A DNA stretch of 64,000 nt, from positions 4,650,001-4,714,000 of the forward strand of contig CAXXLO010000002.1 in assembly GCA_963664085.2 (NCBI GenBank). The letters are read 5' to 3'. Both the position numbers and the translations under genes were made by a program. This DNA is from Bin5 sp022821545. GTDB taxonomy: Bacteria; Chloroflexota; Anaerolineae; Caldilineales; Caldilineaceae. Every line of letters begins with the position of its first letter. Position 1 is the stretch's first letter. The notes under the pieces were generated by a model. It saw only the letters and a list, made by a program, of their open reading frames with translations. It was not told the origin of the DNA and searched no databases. Shown here one piece after another: positions 32,491-41,522 of the stretch.

Positions 32491-34605
32491 TTACTTCGCC
32501 ATATTTCTCAGGGCGTGGAATATGGGCAAGGGACTCCAGTCGTTGCGAACAATGCCCCACTGGGCTTTTTCAGTGCCGTCTGCGACCACGCGGAAGTTCA
32601 GGTTCCACAGGAAGGCGGGGCCGACCCAACCCCAGTTGCGCATCATCTGGAAGGCCTCTACGGTCCAGCGCGCCTGCTCGTCGAAGTCGTTGTCGTTGGC
32701 GTAGCCGTAGCGGGGGTCGAACGCGCCGCCGGCGGCCCAACCGAATTCGGTCGGCCAGATTGGGATATTGCCGGCTCCGTAGCGCAGCGCCAGGTTGCGG
32801 TAGCCTTCCATCGTGCTGCGGAAACTCCACGAATGATGGGGGTTGTCGCAGGCCCCGTTGAAGTGCTGATTGCCGGTCTGCTGGATCGCTTCACATGCGC
32901 TTTGCCAAACTGCGTTGGGCGGCACGTTATAGCCGCTGGGGTGGGCGCCGAAACCATCTACATAGTTGGCCAGACCCTGTTGCAACATGGCCTCGAAGTA
33001 GCGGAAGTCGTCCATTGCCAGAGAACCGTTATCGCCGGCAGGGGTCAATGCGCCGCTGATTACGTACATCGACGGGCAGGCGGCCTTGATCGCTCCGTAG
33101 GAGGGTCGCAGCAGCGCCATGTATTCACCGGGATTGATCGGGCGGTTGCCCCATTCGTAATGCAGATTCTGCTCGTTCCAGACTTCGATCGCCTTCACCG
33201 ACGAGCCGCAGTACTCTCCGGCGAGCCGGCCCAGGAACCTGGCAAAAGTCTGGGGATCTGCCGGAGGGCCGCCTACCGTCCCGTCGTAGCCCGACTCGCG
33301 TGACCAGTTGGGCGCGTTGACGACGCTGAACAGCAGATTGAGTCCGCGCGCGTTGGCGGCGTTTACCAGGGGCCAGATATCGCCGAAGCCGTACTGGTTC
33401 TGCGTGGATTCAAAGACCTTCCACTCGATCTGCTGCTTCACCCAACCGAAGCCCAGCTCGCGGGTCTTATCCATGGCGATGCCTTCCTGGCCGTTGTGAA
33501 TCATGTGCGCCTGGACCCCGTAGCCGAAGCCGATGCCGGGCAATCTGGTTGCAGGGGCGGATGGCGCCGGTGCAGGGGCGGCAGCCGGCGGCGCCTCGGG
33601 CCGTTCCGGAATCTCGGATTCGGCAAATTTCTTTACGCCGGCAAGCGAACCGACCAGTTCAGTCAAGTCGCGGAAGATCCAGGCAGGCTCGCTCACGCCT
33701 GACACCTCGACCTGGAACCACTCTTCCCTGGGGCCGATGCCGGTTATCTTTACCCGTGTGCCGGCGGTCAATACGCTGAGAACCGGGTATTCAGTGCCGG
33801 GGCCCCCGCGAACATTCAGATGCGTCGGCTGGCTGACTGCGAACGGCCCTCCCGCGGCCGGTGGTTGAGGCGCAGGCTGCGGCTGGGTGGCGGTGCCGCC
33901 TGAGGGTGGAGGCGCAGTCGACCCGCCCTGGGGAATCCAAATCCTTGTGCCCCAGAACAATGTATTTGCATCGGCGAGGTTGTTGGCCTGCATTATGGCG
34001 GAGACCGTGGTGCCGTTATTGAAAGCTATGCGGCCGAGCGAATCGCCAAGCTGCACTTCGTACCAGAATCCACCTGTCCTGGTCGCGCCTCCTCCGGCTG
34101 TGCCGCCGCCGGCCGTGCCTCCCCCGCTTGTCGCTGCTCCGGGAATGCACAGGCGCTGGCCGATATAAACATAGGAAGTTACGGACACGCCATTGGCCTG
34201 GGCAAGGTTCTGAATCGAAACCCCGTAGTTGACCGCGATGCCGGAAAGGGTTTGACCGGCTACCACAGAATGGGTCTGGCTGCAGGTGCTGGGCTGCGAA
34301 GGAGTCGCCTGCTGCCCCGTTGTTGGAATCCGAAGCCGCTGGCCGACGTAAATCTGATTTGCATTGGCGATGTTATTGGCGCTGACCAAAGCCTGGACTG
34401 TAACGCCATATCTGACAGCTATACGAGAGAGGCTCTCCCCGGCCTGCACGACGTGCGTAGTGTACCCGGTTGCCTGGGGGCTCGCACTGACCTGGGGCGA
34501 AGCTGCCAAGACCGTCTGCGGCAGCATGGAGAATAGCATCATCGCCGCGACCGATATGAGCCAGACTCGCCGCGACGCTCTGAACTGAGAAAGACCTGCA
34601 CGCAT
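32491..34605 (-). CDS. Secreted LysM-SH3-glycoside hydrolase-like protein
   Basis: A 704-residue exported protein with a signal peptide at residues 10-34. Three LysM domains lie at about 50-93, 111-154 and 181-225, separated by Gly/Thr and Pro-rich linkers. A bacterial SH3 domain follows at about 257-315 (LNVRGGPGTEYPVLSVL), then a Pro/Ala linker and a clan-A-like (beta/alpha)8 domain at about 358-704. Acid/base candidate Glu478 is in EVWNEQNL and nucleophile candidate Glu620 in IWPTEFGW. The catalytic part resembles GH39/GH5-like glycosidases; substrate unknown. It is probably bound to the cell wall through LysM. ATG 34605 follows AAGGAG at the ideal distance. Confidence 0.85.
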   Translation of the reverse strand: MRAGLSQFRASRRVWLISVAAMMLFSMLPQTVLAASPQVSASPQATGYTTHVVQAGESLSRIAVRYGVTVQALVSANNIANANQIYVGQRLRIPTTGQQATPSQPSTCSQTHSVVAGQTLSGIAVNYGVSIQNLAQANGVSVTSYVYIGQRLCIPGAATSGGGTAGGGTAGGGATRTGGFWYEVQLGDSLGRIAFNNGTTVSAIMQANNLADANTLFWGTRIWIPQGGSTAPPPSGGTATQPQPAPQPPAAGGPFAVSQPTHLNVRGGPGTEYPVLSVLTAGTRVKITGIGPREEWFQVEVSGVSEPAWIFRDLTELVGSLAGVKKFAESEIPERPEAPPAAAPAPAPSAPATRLPGIGFGYGVQAHMIHNGQEGIAMDKTRELGFGWVKQQIEWKVFESTQNQYGFGDIWPLVNAANARGLNLLFSVVNAPNWSRESGYDGTVGGPPADPQTFARFLGRLAGEYCGSSVKAIEVWNEQNLHYEWGNRPINPGEYMALLRPSYGAIKAACPSMYVISGALTPAGDNGSLAMDDFRYFEAMLQQGLANYVDGFGAHPSGYNVPPNAVWQSACEAIQQTGNQHFNGACDNPHHSWSFRSTMEGYRNLALRYGAGNIPIWPTEFGWAAGGAFDPRYGYANDNDFDEQARWTVEAFQMMRNWGWVGPAFLWNLNFRVVADGTEKAQWGIVRNDWSPLPIFHALRNMAK

Positions 34606-34691
34606 ATGTAACTCCTTATTCAAATCCAACTTCATTCAAGAAGGAAAGATCTTGTTCAGACTAATTATTCTGCACCGTATCCGCGATCAAG

Positions 34692-36089
34692 TCAAGACGA
34701 AATCAGTTCTTCCATCAACGCAATGCCAACGCGAATGCCACGATAGAAGTTCGGCAGGTGCAGTTTTTCGTTTGGCGCGTGTAGATTGTCGTCTGGCAAA
34801 CCAAAGCCCATGAAAAGGATGGGGATGCCGAGGGATTCCTGCACAACCGTCGCTATCGGGATTGAGCCTCCCTCGCGGCTGAAAACAGGTTCTGCGCCAA
34901 AAACGCGGTGATATGCCCGCGCCGCGGCCTGCATCTCCGACACATCCAGTGGAACGACCGTGGCAGGCGCGTGCTGGAGTGTGTCTACCGAAACCTCCAC
35001 CGTCTGCGGCGCTATCTGCTGGAGGTACCGCTCAATCATGGGCCCTATCGCAGACGAATCCTGGTCGGGAACCAGGCGGCAGCTCACCTTGGCGCGGGCT
35101 TCGGCAGGAATGACCGTTTTGAATCCTTCGTCAATGAAGCCGCCCCACATTCCATTGATCTCCAGGGTGGGCCGCGCCCCAATCCTTTCGGTTACCGTGT
35201 ATCCCTCCTCGCCCCAGGCCGCGGGTGCGCCCGTTTCCTGCAACAGCTCGGCGTCACCATAGGGGACCTGCGCCAGTGCCGTCCGTTCACTTGGAGTCAA
35301 TGCTTGGACGTCGTCATAGAAGCCGGGAACGGCAACCCGCCCCGTGTTGTCATGGAGCGCTGCAAGCAGCGTACTCAGGGCCTGGTTCGGGTTGTGGACC
35401 GCGCCGCCGAACATGCCGCTATGGAGATCCTGGGCCGGGCCTCTGACTGATATCTCGCCGGCCCAAATGCCCCGCAGCCCGTAGATGATCAATGGCAGGT
35501 CGGGAGACAAAATGTGCGTGTCTGAGATGAGACATACGTCGGCGGCCAGTTTTTCCGTTTCCGACGGCAGGTAGTCCGCCAGGCCCTGGCTGCCGACCTC
35601 CTCTTCGCCTTCTACAAGAAACTTTACGTTCACCGGCAGCGCGCCTGACGTTGCCAGAACTGCCTCGACCGCGGCCACGTGGGCAAAGAGCTGTCCCTTG
35701 TCGTCCGACGCCCCGCGGGCAAACAGATCGTCTCCCCGCACGGATGGCTCGAAGGGCGGCGAACTCCACAGTTCCAACGGGTCGACGGGCTGAACATCGT
35801 AATGGCCGTAGATCAGCACTGTTGGGGCGCCCTCTCCGGCATTCAGCCAGTCGCCGTATACGATTGGATGACCGTCGGTGGGGACAGTTTCCACATTTTG
35901 CAGGCCGGCGGACTTCATCTTCTGTGCCAGCCAGTCCGCGGCCCGCTCTACGTCCTCCTTGTGCTGCGGCAGAGTGCTTATGCTGGGGATGCGCAGCCAG
36001 TCACACAGTTCTTCGAGCTGCCCTGCTTGCGCGCTCTCCAGGTAGGAGTCGAGATCGGGGTTGAAAGCGGGATTTAGGCTGGGACTCAT
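34692..36089 (-). CDS. M20 family metallopeptidase (dipeptidase)
   Basis: A 465-residue zinc peptidase of the M20 family. Metal and catalytic motifs are YGHYDVQPVDP, DDKGQ, GEEEVGS (catalytic Glu and ligand) and DTHILSPDLP, and the C-terminal His ligand is near NEKLHLPNF. The dimerisation domain has LHSGMFGG. The enzyme is cytoplasmic and probably hydrolyses dipeptides or acylated amino acids. The start is set at ATG 36089; an alternative at 36131 adds 14 residues with no better ribosome site. It lies downstream of the Rieske gene on the same strand. Confidence 0.9.
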   Translation of the reverse strand: MSPSLNPAFNPDLDSYLESAQAGQLEELCDWLRIPSISTLPQHKEDVERAADWLAQKMKSAGLQNVETVPTDGHPIVYGDWLNAGEGAPTVLIYGHYDVQPVDPLELWSSPPFEPSVRGDDLFARGASDDKGQLFAHVAAVEAVLATSGALPVNVKFLVEGEEEVGSQGLADYLPSETEKLAADVCLISDTHILSPDLPLIIYGLRGIWAGEISVRGPAQDLHSGMFGGAVHNPNQALSTLLAALHDNTGRVAVPGFYDDVQALTPSERTALAQVPYGDAELLQETGAPAAWGEEGYTVTERIGARPTLEINGMWGGFIDEGFKTVIPAEARAKVSCRLVPDQDSSAIGPMIERYLQQIAPQTVEVSVDTLQHAPATVVPLDVSEMQAAARAYHRVFGAEPVFSREGGSIPIATVVQESLGIPILFMGFGLPDDNLHAPNEKLHLPNFYRGIRVGIALMEELISS

Positions 36090-36191
36090 GGGGAGGGAAC
36101 TCCAGTGGCTCGCGGGGAGCCGTTTGAACACTCCATGGACTGTAGTGCGCTGACTACTTCGCGTGGTCGGGAAGCGAAATTGGCGCTCCCG

Positions 36192-36626
36192 TCAACCTGG
36201 AAGTTCGACGACGACGTACTCCTGGTCGACGGAGACCTCGAAAGTTTCCGCTGTGTAGGGACCCGGCTGATAGGTCGTAGGGAGGGCTTCGGCGGATGCG
36301 ACTTCCACCTCGTACCGGCGCGTGCGCACCGACGCGGGATCTACCCAGGACTGGCCGGTCGTTACGTCATATTCCCAGCCGTGCCAGGGGCAGCGCAGAA
36401 TCTCGCCGCGCCTCTCGTAACGGTACTCGCCGCCAGGTTTGTCCGCCATCACAAAACCTGTGAGCCTGCCTTCGCAGAGGGGACCGCCCTGGTGCGGGCA
36501 GATGTTTCGGAGAGCGTAGAACTCGCCTTTAATGTTGAATACACCGATTGAGCGGCCGCCGATCTCGACGATCTTGCGTTCTCCCGGCGGAATCTCACTC
36601 ACGGTGCCGACGACGTGTTTTGCCAT
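36192..36626 (-). CDS. Rieske [2Fe-2S] ferredoxin-like protein
   Basis: A 144-residue soluble Rieske protein with ligands C43-x-H45 (CPHQGG) and C79-x2-H82 (CPWHGWEYD). It lacks a membrane anchor and an oxygenase catalytic domain, so it is probably an electron carrier or ferredoxin component. It directly follows two paralogous amidohydrolase genes (9 bp gap) on the same strand, as in gene sets for breakdown of aromatic or other ring compounds. No oxygenase large subunit is adjacent. Confidence 0.9.
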   Translation of the reverse strand: MAKHVVGTVSEIPPGERKIVEIGGRSIGVFNIKGEFYALRNICPHQGGPLCEGRLTGFVMADKPGGEYRYERRGEILRCPWHGWEYDVTTGQSWVDPASVRTRRYEVEVASAEALPTTYQPGPYTAETFEVSVDQEYVVVELPG

Positions 36627-36635
36627 TGCTTATCT

Positions 36636-37826
36636 CTAAAGCTTGTACAGTTCGCGGGCGTTTTCCGCCATGAATTTGCGCCGGCGTTCTTTGTCGAGCG
36701 GAACGGGAAAGGCGCGATCGGGGGCGTCAAAGTCCCAGTGGGGGTAGTCGGTTGCGAAGAGCAGGCGGTCGTCCATCTCCATTTGGCCAAGCAGCTGGCG
36801 GAACTGCTGCGGCTGAAACGGCTCCTCCATCGGCTGCGTGCTGACCCAGAAGTGCCGTCGGAAGAGATCGGAAGGGGGCTCGGTGACGTGGGGCACTTCG
36901 CCGCCCAGTTTGCGCCAGGCGCTGTCCATGCGCCACAGCATTGGAGGAATCCAGGCAAAACCGCCCTCAATCAACACGAATTTGAGTGAAGGGAACTCCT
37001 GGAAAACACCTTCAAAGATCAGGCTGATCACCTGCGACTGGAAGGTCTGGGGCATGCCGCCGTGATCTTCAATATAGTGGTTCGGGTAGCCTGACCCGGT
37101 AATCGGTACGCCGCCGGCGCCGCCGAAATGGATGGCGACAGGTACGTCGTGGCGGCAGGCTGCCTCGTACATCGGCCAGTACTTGCGCCGGCCAAGAGGC
37201 TCCTTGGTGCGGGCGATCAGCAGCGCGTGGACAAATCCGGGATGGCTGCCCCACTTGTCGATCTCGACGGCGGACAGCTGGCCGTCTTCCCACGGGACGA
37301 TGATCGAGGCCCGCAGCCGCGGCTCAGGTTCCAGCCATTCGGCGAGCTGCCATTCATTGGTTGCCCGGGCGAAGGCGGCGCCAAAGGCCAGATTGCGCTG
37401 CTCGCCTGCCCCGACTAGCGGGTTGAGGACGCCGACCTCGATATTCCACCTGTCCAGGAGCTGTTCCTGCAACAGCGGCAGATTGGAGCCGGGGGGCGTC
37501 CCGTCGCCCGGCCAGGCGTCGTGGCGGGCCGCATTGGGCATTGCCCTGGGATAATGCGAGCCGTCGAATCCCCGCGAACCGTACGTGCGGTGATAGTCCT
37601 GCCACGTCTCGCCCAGATAGCTGCGCAGCACGTCCTGCGTTGGGAAGTAGATATGGATGTCAGTGTCGATAATGGCCCTGTCCTGCGGCGCGCGATAGCG
37701 GGCGCCCTGTTGAACGGAGGCGCCGGGACCGGCTGCATCATGACCCGCTGCATCATGACCATTTATGCGGTCTTTCGTTACGGCGCCGCTCTCTACGGTG
37801 GCAGTCGAATCGAATTGAGCAGTCAT
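36636..37826 (-). CDS. Amidohydrolase family protein (ACMSD-like), paralogue A
   Basis: A 396-residue metal-dependent TIM-barrel amidohydrolase. It has an N-terminal tail with a duplicated GHDAA unit and then DTDIHIYFPTQD. Barrel motifs are DVPVAIHFGG (a His ligand), FPSLKFVLIEGGFAW and LLFATDYPHWDFD (the catalytic Asp). This is the amidohydrolase-2/ACMSD group, which includes decarboxylases and hydrolases of ring-cleavage products. It is clearly paralogous to the next upstream gene. The start at ATG 37826 follows TAGGAGG. Confidence 0.88.
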   Translation of the reverse strand: MTAQFDSTATVESGAVTKDRINGHDAAGHDAAGPGASVQQGARYRAPQDRAIIDTDIHIYFPTQDVLRSYLGETWQDYHRTYGSRGFDGSHYPRAMPNAARHDAWPGDGTPPGSNLPLLQEQLLDRWNIEVGVLNPLVGAGEQRNLAFGAAFARATNEWQLAEWLEPEPRLRASIIVPWEDGQLSAVEIDKWGSHPGFVHALLIARTKEPLGRRKYWPMYEAACRHDVPVAIHFGGAGGVPITGSGYPNHYIEDHGGMPQTFQSQVISLIFEGVFQEFPSLKFVLIEGGFAWIPPMLWRMDSAWRKLGGEVPHVTEPPSDLFRRHFWVSTQPMEEPFQPQQFRQLLGQMEMDDRLLFATDYPHWDFDAPDRAFPVPLDKERRRKFMAENARELYKL

Positions 37827-37906
37827 GGCTGTCCTCCTACTCTGTAGAATGTGGCGAGGCGTAAGGAGAAAATACAGTTCACCGCCGGCTTGCAAGGAAC
37901 GTCTCG

Positions 37907-38929
37907 TCAAAGCCGGTAAAAAGCGCGCGCGTTTTCGCTGCAGATCTTCTTTTTCTGGTCCGCCGTCAACAGGTCCAGCAAAACGTCCTGGCTATCGTGG
38001 CGATGGGGGTAGTCACTGGCGTAAAGGAGGAGGTCTTCGGCGCCGCACTGATCGAGAATCTGGGCCAGGTGCAGCGGATTCGGCGGCGCGTCTACCGGCT
38101 GACTGGTGAACTTCAGGTGCGTCCGCATGTATTCGGACGGCCGCCGCCTGACGTAGGGCGTATTGTGTCGCAACCCTTTCCACTCCGTGTCGATGCGCCA
38201 CATCAGAGACGGAAGCCACGTAAATCCCCCTTCAATCAGCGCCGCCCGAAGAGAGGGAAAACGTTCGAAAGCGCCTTCGCATACCAGGCTGATAACCTGG
38301 GATTGAAAGACCTGCGCCATGTTGGCGTAGTCCTCGATGAAATAGGAGGGCCAGCCGGTCGGCGTGGGGGGATGGCCGGGCGCGCCGCCGTAATGGATAC
38401 CGAGCGCGAGGTCGTGCTTGACGGCCGCGGCGTAGATTGGGTCGTAGCGGCGATTGCCGTAGGGCGCTTCCGCGCGCACAGGCAAAATCACCTGCACGAA
38501 TCCTGGATGGTCGCCCCATCTGTCGACTTCCCTTGCGGCCAGGGGCGGGTTGTGGCTCGGTACAACGATGGATGCCCGCAGTCGGGGCTCCTTTTCGAGC
38601 CAGTGCTCCACCTGCCACCGGTTTACGGCCGTGGCCAGCGAGGCGGCCAGGTCCTCGTTGCGTACACTCTGCACGCGATAGGCACAGTTCAGAATGCCGG
38701 TTTCGACGCCCTTCAAAGCCCGGTCTTGCACCTCGGCCAGGTCGGGTTTCGGGCTGCTCTCATCGCGGGCGGCGGTGGGTACGCTGTCGGGGTAGTCGGC
38801 CGCGTCGGGGCCGTTGAAGGCCGACTCGCGGCAGTAGTCAACCCAGTGGTCCGGCAGGTAGGGATACAAAGTCTCAAGCGCCGGAATTTCGTTATGGATG
38901 TCGCAGTCGATTCGCGTCGCTTCGGACAT
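37907..38929 (-). CDS. Amidohydrolase family protein (ACMSD-like), paralogue B
   Basis: A 340-residue amidohydrolase-2 protein sharing the layout of paralogue A: DCDIHNEIP at the start, LALGIHYGGAPG, FPSLRAALIEGGFTWLPSLMWRIDTEW, and LLLYASDYPHRHDS. The two differ mainly in the N-terminal tail and in the loop before the Asp ligand. Members of this group decarboxylate or hydrolyse ring-cleavage products; the substrate is not predictable. An 80-bp gap separates it from paralogue A, and the pair plus the Rieske gene look like one transcript. Confidence 0.88.
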   Translation of the reverse strand: MSEATRIDCDIHNEIPALETLYPYLPDHWVDYCRESAFNGPDAADYPDSVPTAARDESSPKPDLAEVQDRALKGVETGILNCAYRVQSVRNEDLAASLATAVNRWQVEHWLEKEPRLRASIVVPSHNPPLAAREVDRWGDHPGFVQVILPVRAEAPYGNRRYDPIYAAAVKHDLALGIHYGGAPGHPPTPTGWPSYFIEDYANMAQVFQSQVISLVCEGAFERFPSLRAALIEGGFTWLPSLMWRIDTEWKGLRHNTPYVRRRPSEYMRTHLKFTSQPVDAPPNPLHLAQILDQCGAEDLLLYASDYPHRHDSQDVLLDLLTADQKKKICSENARAFYRL

Positions 38930-39023
38930 CGAAACTTTCGGTCTGGAATCGGTACAGGAATGTGCAGAGATTATCGTACTCGAATTTCAGTGCGCGGGCA
39001 ATTCGCCGATCCGCCCCTGCGGC

Positions 39024-39923
39024 TCAGTCGGCCGGCAGCCCCCACCGGGCGCGCGCCTTTTCTATCGGGATCAGATCCTTTATGCCGTGAACCGTGTGGC
39101 CCGGGCCTCCCGCCACCCACCGTTCGTCCGCCGGGTCGCTGGCCGGTTGGAAACGCACGTCGCAGCTCAGGCGGAATCGATTGGTCAAATTGGTTGTCGA
39201 TGCGTGCATCGTGTGCATTCCGAACAGGATAACGTCGCCCATGAAAAACTCGCTTGTCTGCCATTCACCTCCGAACTTCTCGACAATTTCCATTGGGTCC
39301 TTCGTGAACCAGCCGTCGATTCCGTCCCGGTCTACGTCCATGCGCCCGTAGGTATCGCGAATGCGCGCGAAGCTGGGCAGGTTGTGTGAGCCTTTGCAGA
39401 CCGCGAGCGTGCCATGGTCGACGGTCGTGTCGCCCAGGGGAATCCAGACCGTGTGCAGGTTGCCGGAACCGCGTCCCATGTAGACAAAGTCGTAGTGGGC
39501 GCCGGTGTACTGCTCATTGCCTACCGCGCGCATCCACTTGTAGTCGAAAGTGAGCGCCGGCTCGCCAAAGTATGCGCCAAAAAAATCAAAGAGCTCAGTG
39601 GCCTGAATGACGGCAAGAACGTCCTCGTGGTAACCAATCCGTTTCATCTTGGCGCCGCGCCCGCCCCTGGGCATTACGCCTTCGAGGATCGGCGCCTCAG
39701 GCGTCAGCACATTCTGTTCGTGCATATAGTGCAGAACCGTCGCCCTCGCCTGTTTCACCTTTTCCCGATCTATCAGACCGCGCAAAAGGAGATAGCCGTC
39801 TTCAGCGATTTGGGCCTGCAGGGCCGGAACGTCGGGCCACAGGTGCTGGCTCTCTCGCAGAGTGCCCAGGGCGCCGTTGGGGTAGGTCGTATCCCTGTAT
39901 CCAAAACGAATGTTCATGTTCAT
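39024..39923 (-). CDS. Phytanoyl-CoA dioxygenase (PhyH) family protein
   Basis: A 299-residue Fe(II)/2-oxoglutarate-dependent dioxygenase. The facial triad is H-x-D in AHYDFVYMG and the distal His in MHTMHAS; 2-oxoglutarate would be bound by the Arg in NRFRLSC. EDGYLLLRGLIDREKV is the family N-terminal signature. PhyH proteins hydroxylate acyl-CoAs and diverse natural products. It sits between the two MFS genes and the amidohydrolase genes on the same strand. There are two start candidates six bases apart (39923, 39917). Confidence 0.9.
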   Translation of the reverse strand: MNMNIRFGYRDTTYPNGALGTLRESQHLWPDVPALQAQIAEDGYLLLRGLIDREKVKQARATVLHYMHEQNVLTPEAPILEGVMPRGGRGAKMKRIGYHEDVLAVIQATELFDFFGAYFGEPALTFDYKWMRAVGNEQYTGAHYDFVYMGRGSGNLHTVWIPLGDTTVDHGTLAVCKGSHNLPSFARIRDTYGRMDVDRDGIDGWFTKDPMEIVEKFGGEWQTSEFFMGDVILFGMHTMHASTTNLTNRFRLSCDVRFQPASDPADERWVAGGPGHTVHGIKDLIPIEKARARWGLPAD

Positions 39924-39989
39924 TCCCTTTCGGGCGACTGAAACTGCGGTCCCACATTGGCCCGGCAGACCGACCGTCGCTGCCGGGAG

Positions 39990-41441
39990 TTACTGGACGC
40001 GCCTGCGCAATTGCAGGACCGCGGGCCCGCGCAAGAGTACCCAGGCGCTCATCACGAGGGCGAGCCCAACGATTGCCATCGCCGCGAAAGCGACGTCCCT
40101 CAATGCGGCGGTCTGCAGCGCGGCCGCGGCCTCGGTCACGTCCCCTGCGAAGTCCGGCCCGGCGTATACGAAGACACGGCTCGCCCAGAGCGCTCCCAAT
40201 GCCGCCACCCCGGAGGTATTGCCCAGCGTTCGCCCGATGACGTTGACGCCGCTTACGACACCCAGCCTTTCCCGGGGAACCGATCCCATTACCGCACTGT
40301 TGTTGGGCGACTGGAAGATACCCATTCCCAGTCCCAGGGGCAGGACTCGCAGAACATAGCCGGAGATCGAGGTTTCCGCGGTCAGAGTGCTGACAGTGTA
40401 GCAGCCGTATGCCAGCATCACCAATCCCGCAGTAGCGATCAGGCGGTATCCGAAACGGTCTGAAAGGATTCCCGCGAATGGTGAGGCCAGACCGAATGAG
40501 ACCATCGTAGTCGTCAACAGCAGGCCGGTGACAACAGGCTCCAACTTGAGGAGGTTGCTCAGATAGAATGGGAAGAGCAGCGTAATGCCGCCGGAAACGA
40601 TGAAACTGATCAGCCGCATCGACAGGTTGAGGCTGAAGAGGGCGTTGCGAAAGAGGGAAAGGTCGAGTAGAGGCTCCTTCAGGCGCATCTCCGTTCGGAT
40701 GAACAGTGCAAGGGCAGAGAGTGAAAAAGCCAGGAGGCCCAGCATTGCCGGTGATCGATAACCATTGCGCTCGCCGATGGTCAGAAAGAGCATAAAGGCC
40801 AGCAGAAAGGCAAAGAATGTCGAGAATCCGGTCCAGTCGAAGCGCTGCCGCCCGCCGGGGTTGTAGCTTGGGAGGTAGCGCCATGCCAGAAAGAAGCTGA
40901 TGCAGCCTATGGGAGGGCTTACGAAAAAGATCCAGCGCCATGAGAGGTGTTCCAGGAGGACGCCGCCCAGGAGCGGCCCGGCGATGCCTCCTACCGAAAC
41001 GGTGGAGCTGAAGAGGCCGAGCGCCTTGCCCCGCTCCGACGCGGGAAAGGTCTCGGTCACGATGCCCATGCTAAGAGCGGTCGCAAAGGCGCCGCCAATG
41101 GCCTGAAGCACGCGAAAGAAGAGAAGCAGCTCGATGTTCGGCGCAAGCCCGGCGAGTACGGAACTTACGGCAAAGGCGATGGTGCCGCCGAGAAAGACCG
41201 GTTTCTTGCCGGCGATGTCTCCCAGTCTTCCCACCCCCAGCATGATCGCGGTCTGCGTGAGAGAATAGGAGAGCACAACCCATTGGACCAGGGCGAAATC
41301 GATACTGAATTCAGTGACGAGCGCCGGCAACACAACCCTGACGACGCCGCCGTCGAAAGAGGCGAGAAAGATACCGGAGCCGAGCGCAGCGAAGATAAGC
41401 CACTTGCGTTCGACGAAGAGTTGGTCAGTCGACTTAGCCAT
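39990..41441 (-). CDS. MFS drug/metabolite transporter, copy 1
   Basis: A 483-residue major-facilitator protein with about 14 membrane segments, of the DHA2-like type. Motif A reads GRLGDIAGKKP, the second half has LSDRFGYRLIA, and motif C-like GGIAGPLLGG is present. The region NNSAVMGSVPRERLGVVSG is typical of multidrug MFS proteins. It is nearly collinear with copy 2 immediately upstream (same length, long identical stretches), which shows a tandem duplication. It probably exports a toxic metabolite or drug by proton antiport. Confidence 0.9.
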   Translation of the reverse strand: MAKSTDQLFVERKWLIFAALGSGIFLASFDGGVVRVVLPALVTEFSIDFALVQWVVLSYSLTQTAIMLGVGRLGDIAGKKPVFLGGTIAFAVSSVLAGLAPNIELLLFFRVLQAIGGAFATALSMGIVTETFPASERGKALGLFSSTVSVGGIAGPLLGGVLLEHLSWRWIFFVSPPIGCISFFLAWRYLPSYNPGGRQRFDWTGFSTFFAFLLAFMLFLTIGERNGYRSPAMLGLLAFSLSALALFIRTEMRLKEPLLDLSLFRNALFSLNLSMRLISFIVSGGITLLFPFYLSNLLKLEPVVTGLLLTTTMVSFGLASPFAGILSDRFGYRLIATAGLVMLAYGCYTVSTLTAETSISGYVLRVLPLGLGMGIFQSPNNSAVMGSVPRERLGVVSGVNVIGRTLGNTSGVAALGALWASRVFVYAGPDFAGDVTEAAAALQTAALRDVAFAAMAIVGLALVMSAWVLLRGPAVLQLRRRVQ

Positions 41442-41522
41442 GTCAGGCAGAAAATGACACCACTTCGGCAGGATTGGCGGAACGGACCCGGGAGAATGAA
41501 ATGTTGCAGGAGAAAGTGCCGA

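Noticed and set aside
37997..39232. Plus-strand open frame antisense to an amidohydrolase gene
   Set aside because: No domain; the minus-strand amidohydrolase has clear catalytic motifs.
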